Shown: in pieces, positions 44,485-52,604 of the stretch
Position numbering within the stretch: the first letter of the stretch is position 1
Layout: each line of letters begins with the position of its first letter
The notes under the pieces: generated by a model
The model's database searches: none
Seen by the model: the letters and a program-made list of their open reading frames with translations, nothing else
What the model was told of the DNA's origin: nothing
Translations under genes and position numbers: made by a program
Assembly (NCBI GenBank): GCA_048380335.1
Contig: DBFCCI010000087.1
Span: 19,264 to 83,263, forward strand
Source of the DNA: Lachnospira sp900551945
Lineage (GTDB): Bacteria; Bacillota; Clostridia; Lachnospirales; Lachnospiraceae
DNA length: 64,000 nt
Reading direction: 5' to 3'

Positions 44485-45006
44485 ATGAACGAAGTTATTA
44501 GTAATATTATTAGTAGAAGAAGTATAAGAAAGTTTTCTGATAAGAAGATTGATAAGAGTATTTTAGAAGAGCTTGTGCTTACTGGGCTTCATGCGCCTAG
44601 TGGAATGGGCAAAAAGACTTGGAAGTTTACAGTAGTTACTAATGAAGAAGCTATTAAGAAGCTTTGTAAGGTTGTAGGTGATGTGTTAGGTCGTGATGGC
44701 TATAATATGTATAATCCAGTAGCTCTTATTATTCCATCTAATGAAAAGGAAAGTGCTTGGGGTAAAGAAGACAATGCTTGTGCGCTTGAAAATATTTTCC
44801 TTGCGGCTAATTCTTATGGAATAGGTTCAGTGTGGATTAATCAGCTTCATGGAATATGTGACAATAAGGAAGTTCGTGCAGTACTTGATGAATTTGGTAT
44901 TCCTGCTAATCACATTGTATATGGAATTGCAGCATTAGGTTATAAAGCTGATGATTTTGTAGTTAGTGAAAAGCAGGTTGTTGGAGAAACAGCATTTATT
45001 GAATAA
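44485..45006 (+). CDS. Nitroreductase-family flavoprotein
   Basis: 173 residues: ISNIISRRSIRKFSDKKID (FMN-binding start), LHAPSGMGKKTWKFTVV, ACALENIFLAANSYGIGSVW and IAALGYKADD. GAAAGGA precedes ATG 44485. Its stop overlaps the next start (TAATG), so it is translationally coupled to a CobC-like phosphatase. Location in the cobalamin block is suggestive, but it is shorter than BluB and I see no BluB-specific reason to call it a dimethylbenzimidazole synthase. Confidence 0.88.
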   Translation: MNEVISNIISRRSIRKFSDKKIDKSILEELVLTGLHAPSGMGKKTWKFTVVTNEEAIKKLCKVVGDVLGRDGYNMYNPVALIIPSNEKESAWGKEDNACALENIFLAANSYGIGSVWINQLHGICDNKEVRAVLDEFGIPANHIVYGIAALGYKADDFVVSEKQVVGETAFIE

Positions 45007-45701
45007 TGAAAAATATTGTGATTAAGCTTATATTTATAAGACATGGAGAAGTTCCTGCTAATAAAGAAAAGCGATATATAGGTAGGACAGATGAAGATTT
45101 ATCAAATGATGGTATATTAGAGCTTGAAAAGTTGTATAGTACCCATAAGTTTGGAAAGATTGATTATCTGTTTTGTAGCCCTATGTTAAGGTGCAGACGA
45201 ACTTGTGATATAGTATTTCCCAATGTGCCATATACAATAATTGACGAGTTTACAGAAATGAATTTTGGCAAGTTTGAGATGAAAAACTATAATGATTTAA
45301 AAAATGATACTTACTATCAGAAATGGATTGACAGCAATGGAACGTTACCATTTCCAGATGGAGAAAGTCAAAGTCAGTTTATTAGCCGTTGTATGAGTGG
45401 GGTTGATAAAATGATAAAGTATATATTTAATAGTATTAGTAGTGAAGTTGACGTTGATAATGAGATTATTAATGATAATAGTAAGTTTGATTTGATAGTT
45501 GCTTGTCGTAGTGATAGTAAGAAGTGTGAAGATAGTTATAGTTTATCAGCTAATATTGAATTTGCTGAAATTAATGTTGCGTGTGTGGTGCATGGGGGAA
45601 CAATTATGGCGATTATGTCTACACTTGAAAATGGTAATTATTATGATTATCAAGTAAAAAATGGAGAGAGTATTAATATTAAGTTAAAGACCTACTTATA
45701 A
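45006..45701 (+). CDS. cobC: Histidine phosphatase, probable alpha-ribazole phosphatase CobC
   Basis: 231 residues of the phosphoglycerate-mutase-like fold: catalytic histidine in FIRHGEVPANKEKRYIGRTD near residue 12, LFCSPMLRCRRTCDIVF, EMNFGKFEMKNY, and the second histidine in ACVVHGGTIMAIMSTL near the end. The E-x-x-F-G-x-x-E motif is typical of CobC. A 35-residue acidic/Asn-rich insertion (about 140-180) is unusual. One-base overlap with the upstream gene. Confidence 0.85.
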   Translation: MKNIVIKLIFIRHGEVPANKEKRYIGRTDEDLSNDGILELEKLYSTHKFGKIDYLFCSPMLRCRRTCDIVFPNVPYTIIDEFTEMNFGKFEMKNYNDLKNDTYYQKWIDSNGTLPFPDGESQSQFISRCMSGVDKMIKYIFNSISSEVDVDNEIINDNSKFDLIVACRSDSKKCEDSYSLSANIEFAEINVACVVHGGTIMAIMSTLENGNYYDYQVKNGESINIKLKTYL

Positions 45702-45772
45702 CACAGCAAAATGGTAAAAATGTTGTGATGATATCTCAAACAAAATATAATGAGTTAATAGAATTTAAAAAT

Positions 45773-45918
45773 AATATCGAATAACTTATATTATTATACA
45801 CCATTAAAAGTGCAATCAGCTATATTTGTATGTGGCGAACATATTAGTTCAATAATGGCATACAAATGTAGTTGACAGTTCTTTCAATGGTGTATTTAGT
45901 TTATATACTACTGGTACT
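45773..45918. repeat. Family 1 inverted-repeat element, copy D
   Basis: The left end is decayed (ATATCGAATAACTTATATTA); the right end TTTATATACTACTGGTAC is close to consensus. The interior CACCATTAAAAGTGCAAT pairs with TTTCAATGGTG, and TTTGTATG...CATACAAATG forms a central hairpin. It separates the convergent cobC and cbiJ genes and is the only recognisable structure in the 305-bp gap. Confidence 0.75.
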
Positions 45919-46006
45919 AAGTTTGTAGAAATATAAAACTTAAGCGTTATAAATAAGTAGCGAAAAATTATATAGCTTGCGTTGGAGAGTAGTCAAATTT
46001 TTATAT

Positions 46007-46804
46007 TTATAGTAACATTTTTATGACTTCATCATAACTAAAACCTTGTTCAACCTTTGGTCTGCCTATTACTACAAGTGTAGTATTAGTATTTTTTGCA
46101 CTGTTGACTTTTTCAATAAAACCACCTAATTTTCCAGAGTCTTTTGTAAGTGTGTATTTTATATTGAATTGGTGTATTAGTGCTGTGTTTAATTCTTCTG
46201 AAAATGGACCCTGCATACAGATTAAGTGTTTGCCTGTAAAGCCCATATCAAAGCATTGTTTTACCATATCGGGTAAAGGAAGTATTCTTGCAAATATGCG
46301 TTCTTTATAATCTGAAATTTCACAAAGCTTTGCAAGTTCTTTGCTTCCAATAGTAGAAAGAATATTTTCAGTAGTAGAAGATAGATATGATATAGCTTCT
46401 TCTATAGATGAAACAAATTTAACATTTTCAAGGTCATTAATCATTTGTTTTGGGCGTAATAGGCGGATATAGGGAATACCCGTAATATCTGCTGATTTTT
46501 TTATGTTTTCCGATACAATTACAGCATAAGGGTGAGTTGTGTCTATAACGGCGTTGAAGTTATTATTTTGCATAAGAGATATCATTTGTTGCTCATCAAG
46601 GCGTTTTGAACTTATAGTTAATCTATCTGATGAGGGGAGTAGCACTTTGCCGTATTCAGTAGCAGTACAAGCTGTGATTTGTATATTTGGTGAAGTTAAT
46701 AATTGTTCAATTAACATACGACCTTCCGTAGTTCCAGCAAATATTAAATAGTGTTTATTAGAATTAGAAATGTTAAAATTATTTTTTATACTCATATTGA
46801 CCAC
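46007..46804 (-). CDS. cbiJ: Cobalt-precorrin-6A reductase
   Basis: 265 residues: YLIFAGTTEGRMLIEQLL near the start, VIDTTHPYAVIVSENIKKSA, YIRLLRPKQ, MQGPFSEELNTALI and LTKDSGKLGGFIEKVNSAK are the conserved CbiJ/CobK blocks. Start taken as GTG 46804 close after GAAAGGA; ATG 46795 is the alternative. It lies 19 bp after cbiG on the minus strand, opposite to all other cobalamin genes here. Confidence 0.92.
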   Translation of the reverse strand: MVNMSIKNNFNISNSNKHYLIFAGTTEGRMLIEQLLTSPNIQITACTATEYGKVLLPSSDRLTISSKRLDEQQMISLMQNNNFNAVIDTTHPYAVIVSENIKKSADITGIPYIRLLRPKQMINDLENVKFVSSIEEAISYLSSTTENILSTIGSKELAKLCEISDYKERIFARILPLPDMVKQCFDMGFTGKHLICMQGPFSEELNTALIHQFNIKYTLTKDSGKLGGFIEKVNSAKNTNTTLVVIGRPKVEQGFSYDEVIKMLL

Positions 46805-46823
46805 ATATGTCCTTTCTTTCGCC

Positions 46824-47966
46824 TTAAAAACAAATATTCATTTTTAAAAATGAGAGTGCAATTGTGACTCCGTCACCTTTTGTTTTGGGTAAAAATAATT
46901 CTTCTGCTTTACTATAACACATAGTTGCACGTTCACAAACATTATCAACACCAGTAACATTTGCAACAAAGTCAGAATGTGAAAATTGTCCAGCTACATT
47001 TCTTAACGTATCTGCACTATAAGTAACAAATGGGCAATTATATTCTTTTGACAGTTCTATTATTGCTTTTTCATTCTTTTTAATGTCTATGCTTGTGATA
47101 GCAGCAACAGCTTTTGGTGAAATATTGTATTTGTCTAATGTATTTTTAACAAAAGCATTTAGTAATTGTGGTGATGTATTGCGTTTACAACCAATTCCTA
47201 TTACAACTTGACGTGGAATAAGGTTAAGTGTATGTATAAATACATTGCAATTAATAAAAGCACTAATGGTAAATCCATATTCTAAAGTTGTAATTGGGAA
47301 GTTATCAGTAGTTTTAACTTTACACTCTTGTTTGTTTATAAGTGTTAATTCAGTTGGAATATTTCCATTCAATTCTATATTATAATCAGCAAAAAGCCCC
47401 ACTTCAACATCATTTAAAATAGAAGCAGATATATCCTTTGCAATATTCATATTATTAATAAACAGATTATTCTTTCTTGCAAATACATCAACGGAAAACT
47501 TGTTATTTAAGTCGGTAGCTGTTGATATTATAGGAGCTGCATTTATTAGTTTGGCTATTTTTTTAGTAAAATCATTACCACAGCCTATATGCCCAGAAAG
47601 AAGTGAGATTACAAATTGTCCTAGTTCATCAATTACAAGAACGCAGGGGTCTGTTGTTTTGTTTTTTACAAATGGTGCTATAGAACGAACAGCAATACCA
47701 CAGGCACTTATAAATATAAGTACATTTTCTGACTTGAAATATTGTTGAACTGTATTTTGCAAACTGCTGGGAAGTTCAGTCAAGGTATCGTTGATTATAT
47801 ATTTTTTAGGTGTATAAGACGTTATATTATAAATTAGATTATTTTCGTTTTTATTTTTACAATTTAAGTTTGTAATAAATTCATAAGCTTCTTTATTTAA
47901 CTTGTGGTTTAAAGTAGTTGATAATTGGGAAGCTTTCTTTGTGAATGAAAAAATAACAATTTCCAT
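46824..47966 (-). CDS. cbiG: Cobalt-precorrin-5A hydrolase
   Basis: 380 residues; opens the delta-lactone and releases acetaldehyde. Central domain IFISACGIAVRSIAPFVKNK, DPCVLVIDELGQFVISLLSG and HIGCGNDFTKKIAKLI; C-terminal CbiG domain VVIGIGCKRNTSPQLLNAFV through AERATMCYSK-like sequence (CERATMCYSKAEELF). TTTAGGAGAAA precedes the ATG. Forms a cbiG-cbiJ unit transcribed against the main block. Confidence 0.93.
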   Translation of the reverse strand: MEIVIFSFTKKASQLSTTLNHKLNKEAYEFITNLNCKNKNENNLIYNITSYTPKKYIINDTLTELPSSLQNTVQQYFKSENVLIFISACGIAVRSIAPFVKNKTTDPCVLVIDELGQFVISLLSGHIGCGNDFTKKIAKLINAAPIISTATDLNNKFSVDVFARKNNLFINNMNIAKDISASILNDVEVGLFADYNIELNGNIPTELTLINKQECKVKTTDNFPITTLEYGFTISAFINCNVFIHTLNLIPRQVVIGIGCKRNTSPQLLNAFVKNTLDKYNISPKAVAAITSIDIKKNEKAIIELSKEYNCPFVTYSADTLRNVAGQFSHSDFVANVTGVDNVCERATMCYSKAEELFLPKTKGDGVTIALSFLKMNICF

Positions 47967-48735
47967 ATATTTCTCCTAAATAATTTAATATGATAAGTCA
48001 TTAACATTTATTATGTTTGGCAGTAAATGTGAGTATGTACAATTGGTTTTTATTAGATGTTAAAGTTCTTTTGGTAAATAGTAGTAGTGGTGATATTCTG
48101 TTAATTAAAAAGTTTAACATAAATTTTTAATTTAGCCAATGTATTAGGTATGAATTTGAGATATAAATTTAAGATAGAATAAAGAATTAATAAAATTATT
48201 TAACATCGGATAATGGGATGGGGGATTTTATTGGTAAGTGAATAAGGAATTTGTAAAGTTTTTGTATTTCTAATATTTATATAAAAGCTAATATTGACTA
48301 CATATGTAATTTTTATTACAAAAACACAACCCACTACAAAACAAAAAATAAACACAATAATTAAAAAGTATTAAAAATATCAAAATATATTTCTTAATCA
48401 ATCATCAAAATAATTACTTTAATGACTTCCATATAATTTATAACAATATAAATCACAAATATTAATATCTAATTATTAAGTAATAATTGTTTTAAGATTC
48501 ATAAAATTATATATTAATTTTGTATTAAAGTTTAGTGCTTATAATTGTATTTTTTGTGTATTAATTATTGTAAAATAACAAAAAAAGTATTATATTCTTT
48601 GAAACTAAGGTATTAATTCAAAAATATTTAATAATTTAACTTTATAAGAGTTATAGCAATAGGTTTGTTGTATTATTTTTATAGAAAATATGTATCAAAT
48701 GACTCTATATAGGTTAGACTTTGGAGGCGAATTTT
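47967..48735. other. Long AT-rich intergenic region with no recognisable gene
   Basis: 769 bp between divergent cbiG and the LacI-type gene. Very AT-rich with short direct A/T runs; I find no credible reading frame, RNA gene or known repeat copy. It must contain the promoters of both units. A TTTGGAGG ribosome binding site at 48720-48727 belongs to the LacI-type gene. Confidence 0.5.
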
Positions 48736-49737
48736 ATGGACAGTAAAAGAATTAGTATTAAAGATGTTGCAGATTTGGCAGGAGTTTCAGTATCAGCAGT
48801 TTCAAGATATCTTAATGATGGATATATTAGTAGTGAAAAAAAGGAAGCAATTGCAAATGCAATCTCAACAACTGGTTATAAACCATCAAAGCAAGCACAG
48901 ATGTTACGAACAAGAAAAACAAATAAAATTGGCGTTATTGTTCCAAGAATAAGTTCTGAGTCAGTAGCAAGATTATTAGATGGAATAAGCTCTGAGATTA
49001 CCCAGACTAATTACGAATTGCTTTTTGCAAGCACAAGCAATAATGCTGATAAAGAAATTGAATATATTAAATTATTTGAAAATAATCCTGTTGATGGCAT
49101 AATTCTTATTGGAACTTTTTATACAAAAGCCCACAAAAACCTTCTTAAAAAATCAAGTATACCAATTGTCGTAACTGGGCAAAATTTTGAAGAATGTCCT
49201 TGTGTATATCACAATGATTATGGAGCAGCTACAGCGATGACTCAAAAGTTGATTAACTCAGGTTGTAAAAATATTATGTATATAGGTATAACACAAAATG
49301 ATATTGCTACGGGAAAAGACAGATTTGATGGGTTTAAGGATACATTAACAAAAAATAATATAACACTTAATCTAGATTTAGTAAGAGAAGCGGAATTCTC
49401 AATAGAAAGTGGTTATCAAGTTACGAAAAATATTTTATCAAGTGGTAAACGAATAGATGGGATATTTTGTGCAACAGATAATATTGCGATAGGTGCTATA
49501 AAAGCAATAAAAGAAAAAGGCTTACGAATACCAAATGATATACAAGTTACAGGCATTGGACATAATAGAATTAGCAGTATCATTACACCAAGTCTTACTA
49601 CAACTCACCTATTTTATAGAGAATGTGGTATGGAAACGGTAAGAATGTTACTTCGTATAATTAATGGAAATAGTATTACAAATCAACATATACAACTTGA
49701 ATATGAAATAATACAAGGTAATACAACTATAGCATAA
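48736..49737 (+). CDS. LacI-family transcriptional regulator
   Basis: 333 residues. Helix-turn-helix at 3-50 (ISIKDVADLAGVSVSAVSRY, then a hinge GYKPSKQAQMLRTRKTNKIG), followed by a periplasmic-binding-protein-like sensor (VIVPRISSESVARLLDGISS, DGIILIGTFY, DGIFCATDNIAIGAIKAIKE). GGAGG lies 9 bases before ATG 48736; TTG 48721 is too early. The ligand is unknown and no sugar-use genes are adjacent; the next gene is a formate/nitrite-type channel. Confidence 0.92.
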   Translation: MDSKRISIKDVADLAGVSVSAVSRYLNDGYISSEKKEAIANAISTTGYKPSKQAQMLRTRKTNKIGVIVPRISSESVARLLDGISSEITQTNYELLFASTSNNADKEIEYIKLFENNPVDGIILIGTFYTKAHKNLLKKSSIPIVVTGQNFEECPCVYHNDYGAATAMTQKLINSGCKNIMYIGITQNDIATGKDRFDGFKDTLTKNNITLNLDLVREAEFSIESGYQVTKNILSSGKRIDGIFCATDNIAIGAIKAIKEKGLRIPNDIQVTGIGHNRISSIITPSLTTTHLFYRECGMETVRMLLRIINGNSITNQHIQLEYEIIQGNTTIA

Positions 49738-49833
49738 TTTTAAGAACTCTATAAATTTGCATTGAAAATAAAATCTTTAGGTGATATAATTTTAAAGTTT
49801 TAAGAAAAATTTAATAAAGAGAGGAAAAAATTT

Positions 49834-50595
49834 ATGTTGACTGAAGATGTAGCTTCAATGGCACAAGCAGCAAAAAACAAGGCAGATTTATGTGACAATT
49901 ACTTTGGCAAGTACTTTTTAAGAGCAATTCTTGCTGGCTTTTTTATAGTTGTTGCAACTATTTTATCAAATGTATCTGCTGCCGTATTGTATCCAACATT
50001 TCCACAGTTTGGAAAGTTGTTAGGAGCATTTTTATTTTCAATTGCTATCGTATTAATAGTATTTATAGGCGGAGAACTATTTACAGGTAATAATATGGTT
50101 ATGGCAATGGGATTTTACAACCATTCATGTACTGTTAGTAAAGTATTAAAAATATGGGTTATTAGCTTTATCGGTAACTTTATAGGAGCATTTTTTCTAA
50201 GTGCATTATTTGTTGGAAGTGGTGCTTCAAGACAGATACTTATAGATTACTATAATAGTTTTATAGCAGGAAAACTTGACATAGCACCTTTACAATTATT
50301 CTTAAGAGGTGTGCTTTGTAATTTCTGTGTGTGCATTGCTGTTCTTACAGGAACAAGAATGAAATCAGAAAGTGGTAAACTTGTTGTAATGTTTTGTGTT
50401 ATAATGGCATTTGTAGCCGCAGGTTTTGAGCATTGTGTTGCAAATATGGGAACATTTTCTGTAGCATATCTTTTACTTGGTGGAATAAACCTTGCTGCCG
50501 TTGCTAAAAGTATGATATTTGTTACACTTGGAAACATCGTAGGAGGTGCTATTTTACTTGCGCTTCCATTAAAGTTAATGAGTAGTGATAAATAA
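49834..50595 (+). CDS. Formate/nitrite transporter family (FNT) channel
   Basis: 253 residues with six transmembrane segments. FFIVVATILSNVSAAVLYPT and IGGELFTGNNMVMAMGFYNH (the family's F-T-G-N signature), then FIGNFIGAFFLSALFVGSG, RGVLCNFCVCIAVLTG, FVAAGFEHCVANMGTFSVAY and LGNIVGGAILLALPL. These are FocA/NirC/HSC hallmarks; substrate (formate, nitrite or hydrosulfide) cannot be decided from the sequence. GAGAGG precedes the ATG. Confidence 0.93.
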   Translation: MLTEDVASMAQAAKNKADLCDNYFGKYFLRAILAGFFIVVATILSNVSAAVLYPTFPQFGKLLGAFLFSIAIVLIVFIGGELFTGNNMVMAMGFYNHSCTVSKVLKIWVISFIGNFIGAFFLSALFVGSGASRQILIDYYNSFIAGKLDIAPLQLFLRGVLCNFCVCIAVLTGTRMKSESGKLVVMFCVIMAFVAAGFEHCVANMGTFSVAYLLLGGINLAAVAKSMIFVTLGNIVGGAILLALPLKLMSSDK

Positions 50596-50687
50596 TTATA
50601 GAGTTATCACAAGTCATACATGTCTTGTGCAAGAAGTGATTTTGGTGCGTTGTTTGAGTAAATAAAAGTATTAGAAATGAGGTTTTT

Positions 50688-51704
50688 ATGTCAATAGAAT
50701 CTTCTAAAATTATTACAACAAAAGATTTAAAAAATTTTAAAAGTCTAAAAAAGAAAATATCTGAAAATGGTGAAGTCTATATATTTGAAAATGACAAACC
50801 ATCTTATGTTGTAATGAGTATCGAACAATATGATATGATGTTTGATAAAATGAAAGAAAATTACGAAGCTTCTCCGGAAAATAATGAAAATCTGGAAACA
50901 CTTATAAATAAAGTAGGTAAAAAAGTTTTTGTAGATTATTATTACATATTTAAAGATGATATTAACCCAGAAGAAGCTCTAATAAAAGATAACTTCACAT
51001 TAGCCTCAAGAAGAAGTAGAAGCTCTACAGCTAGAAAAATCTTTAAAGAAGGACTTCAAATAGCTGCTTTAAATAACATTTTAAATTCATCACGAATTGG
51101 AACAGCAACAATTAATAAAGCAAAAGAAATTATTGAAAAAGAAAGCTCTTTAGCATTTAAAGAATTAAATGGTGAAAACTCTAATAAATATTCACTTAAA
51201 ATAGGAAAAATGGCTCATGGAATATTTGCCACACTTATTTTTAATGGAGAAATAAAAGCTGATGAAATAAGCGGTTTTCTCGACTTGTTTTATTGTAAAA
51301 ATATCTTTGGACTTAGTTATCCTTTATTAAAAGAGTTAAAACCAGAAGAAGATGTAGACAGTGCTAAAAGGGATAGCAAGGGATATAATAGATACTATGA
51401 AACAGTAATTGAAGTTAATTCAAAAAGATATTTAATATGCTCACAGTGGGTAGAAGAATTACATAGAATATCTCTTAATCAATGGGTAATATCAAAAATG
51501 GTTTTTATTGCGTCAAGAAAATTAAGGGAAGCAAAAGTTGACACCCAATTTACAATCAAGACATTGTTAAGCGAATATTGGGAGTATTTAGGATATGACC
51601 TTAGAAAAATAATTGACCAAAAAATAAAGCTTGATGTAGCTACTAATCCTTCAATTGTTGAAGTTGGTAATATAGAAGAATTATGCGAATATAAAAAAGT
51701 ATAA
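50688..51704 (+). CDS. Phd/YefM-like N-terminal domain fused to an unknown C-terminal domain
   Basis: 338 residues. Residues 1-55 (KIITTKDLKNFKSLKKKISE, YIFENDKPSYVVMSIEQYDMM) follow the Phd/YefM antitoxin fold. Residues about 70-130 are helical and basic (FTLASRRSRSSTARKIFKEG). The remaining 200 residues, with YYETVIEVNSKRYLICSQWV and LHRISLNQWVI, are not recognised. Normal Phd antitoxins are 80-100 residues, so this is a large fusion. No toxin gene is adjacent. GAGG precedes the ATG. Function unknown; a DNA-binding regulator is possible. Confidence 0.6.
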   Translation: MSIESSKIITTKDLKNFKSLKKKISENGEVYIFENDKPSYVVMSIEQYDMMFDKMKENYEASPENNENLETLINKVGKKVFVDYYYIFKDDINPEEALIKDNFTLASRRSRSSTARKIFKEGLQIAALNNILNSSRIGTATINKAKEIIEKESSLAFKELNGENSNKYSLKIGKMAHGIFATLIFNGEIKADEISGFLDLFYCKNIFGLSYPLLKELKPEEDVDSAKRDSKGYNRYYETVIEVNSKRYLICSQWVEELHRISLNQWVISKMVFIASRKLREAKVDTQFTIKTLLSEYWEYLGYDLRKIIDQKIKLDVATNPSIVEVGNIEELCEYKKV

Positions 51705-51707
51705 TAC

Positions 51708-51736
51708 TGGACAATTATAAGAAAATTTGCTATAAT
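51708..51736 (+). promoter_or_regulatory. Sigma-A promoter of the YdjM-type gene
   Basis: TGGACA (51708-51713), 17-bp spacer, TATAAT (51731-51736). The expected start lies near 51743, at the edge of the LexA box. Confidence 0.72.
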
Positions 51737-51743
51737 AAATAGC

Positions 51744-51757
51744 AGAACAAATGTTCT
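51744..51757. promoter_or_regulatory. LexA (SOS) box upstream of the YdjM-type gene
   Basis: AGAACAAATGTTCT contains GAAC-N4-GTTC, the Gram-positive LexA core, with near-perfect symmetry, placed on the transcription start. The same core occurs twice at recA. Confidence 0.78.
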
Positions 51758-51835
51758 TGTGTTTGGTGTCATTAAGTAAGTTACTTAATTTTATTACATA
51801 TCTGTAAACATGGCATACCATACAAAGGAGATATT

Positions 51836-52438
51836 ATGAGTGGAAAGACACATTTAGCTATGGGTGTAGCTTCGGCTTTAGTTATTATAAGACCTATGAC
51901 ACTTAGTGATTTAATTGTATGCACTGGTGCAGCAATAATCGGGTCATTAATATGTGACATAGACATAAAGACATCTAATTCAAGAAGTGCATTTAATACT
52001 ATTTTAGGCATTATTGTTATACTTTCTATAATTGAAGGATATATTAATTATAGGTTTAATTTTAGTATTATGACAATGATATTAGAAGAAAGTAATATGT
52101 ATCGACTTTTATCGGGAATAGCAGTATTTATTGTAACATGTATAGTATGTAAGGAGTTTCCGCATAGAACATTTACACATTCTGCGTTAGGTGTTTTATT
52201 ATTTAGTTTAATTGTATTTTACATATTCCCTGATATGATGATGCCTTTTGCGGTTGCAATGGTATCTCACATAGTACTTGATATGATGAACAAAAAAGCT
52301 GTGCTAGTATGGTATCCGTTAAAAAGAGGTGCGTCATTAGGCGTATGTACTGCTAGTGGAAAAGTAAATAACATACTTTGTATAGCAGGAACATTTATAT
52401 GTGTAGGATATTTTTATTTTTATTTAATAAAAAAATAG
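51836..52438 (+). CDS. YdjM-type membrane-bound metal-dependent hydrolase
   Basis: 200 residues, four hydrophobic segments. Metal-binding pattern: SGKTHLAMGVASALV at the start, LICDIDIKTSNSR, FPHRTFTHSALGVLLF and VSHIVLDMMNKKAVLVWYPL. This is the YdjM/DUF457 group, whose E. coli member is LexA-regulated. The LexA box in this promoter agrees with that. CAAAGGAG precedes the ATG. The biochemical activity is unknown. Confidence 0.85.
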   Translation: MSGKTHLAMGVASALVIIRPMTLSDLIVCTGAAIIGSLICDIDIKTSNSRSAFNTILGIIVILSIIEGYINYRFNFSIMTMILEESNMYRLLSGIAVFIVTCIVCKEFPHRTFTHSALGVLLFSLIVFYIFPDMMMPFAVAMVSHIVLDMMNKKAVLVWYPLKRGASLGVCTASGKVNNILCIAGTFICVGYFYFYLIKK

Positions 52439-52524
52439 TGGTAAAATTAATTTAATTATGTGATAATATTATTAATAATGTCAAATTATTACACTGATTA
52501 CTAATATGTAATAATGACATAAAG

Positions 52525-52570
52525 GTAAGTCCCCTACTTGTTATTGGTGTGGGGACTTACTTGATATAAT
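52525..52570 (+). promoter_or_regulatory. Hairpin and extended -10 promoter upstream of rimO
   Basis: GTAAGTCCCC (52525-52534) and GGGGACTTAC (52551-52560) form a perfect 10-bp stem. It is followed directly by TGATATAAT (52562-52570), an extended -10 box. The stem may end the upstream gene or cover the -35 region of rimO; no T-run follows. Confidence 0.45.
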
Positions 52571-52604
52571 TAAACATATAATATTGAAGTTTTGGAGAGA
52601 ATTT

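Noticed and set aside
44485..45006. BluB (dimethylbenzimidazole synthase) call for the nitroreductase-like gene
   Set aside because: Shorter than BluB, an oxygen-dependent enzyme that would not suit an anaerobe; general nitroreductase motifs only.
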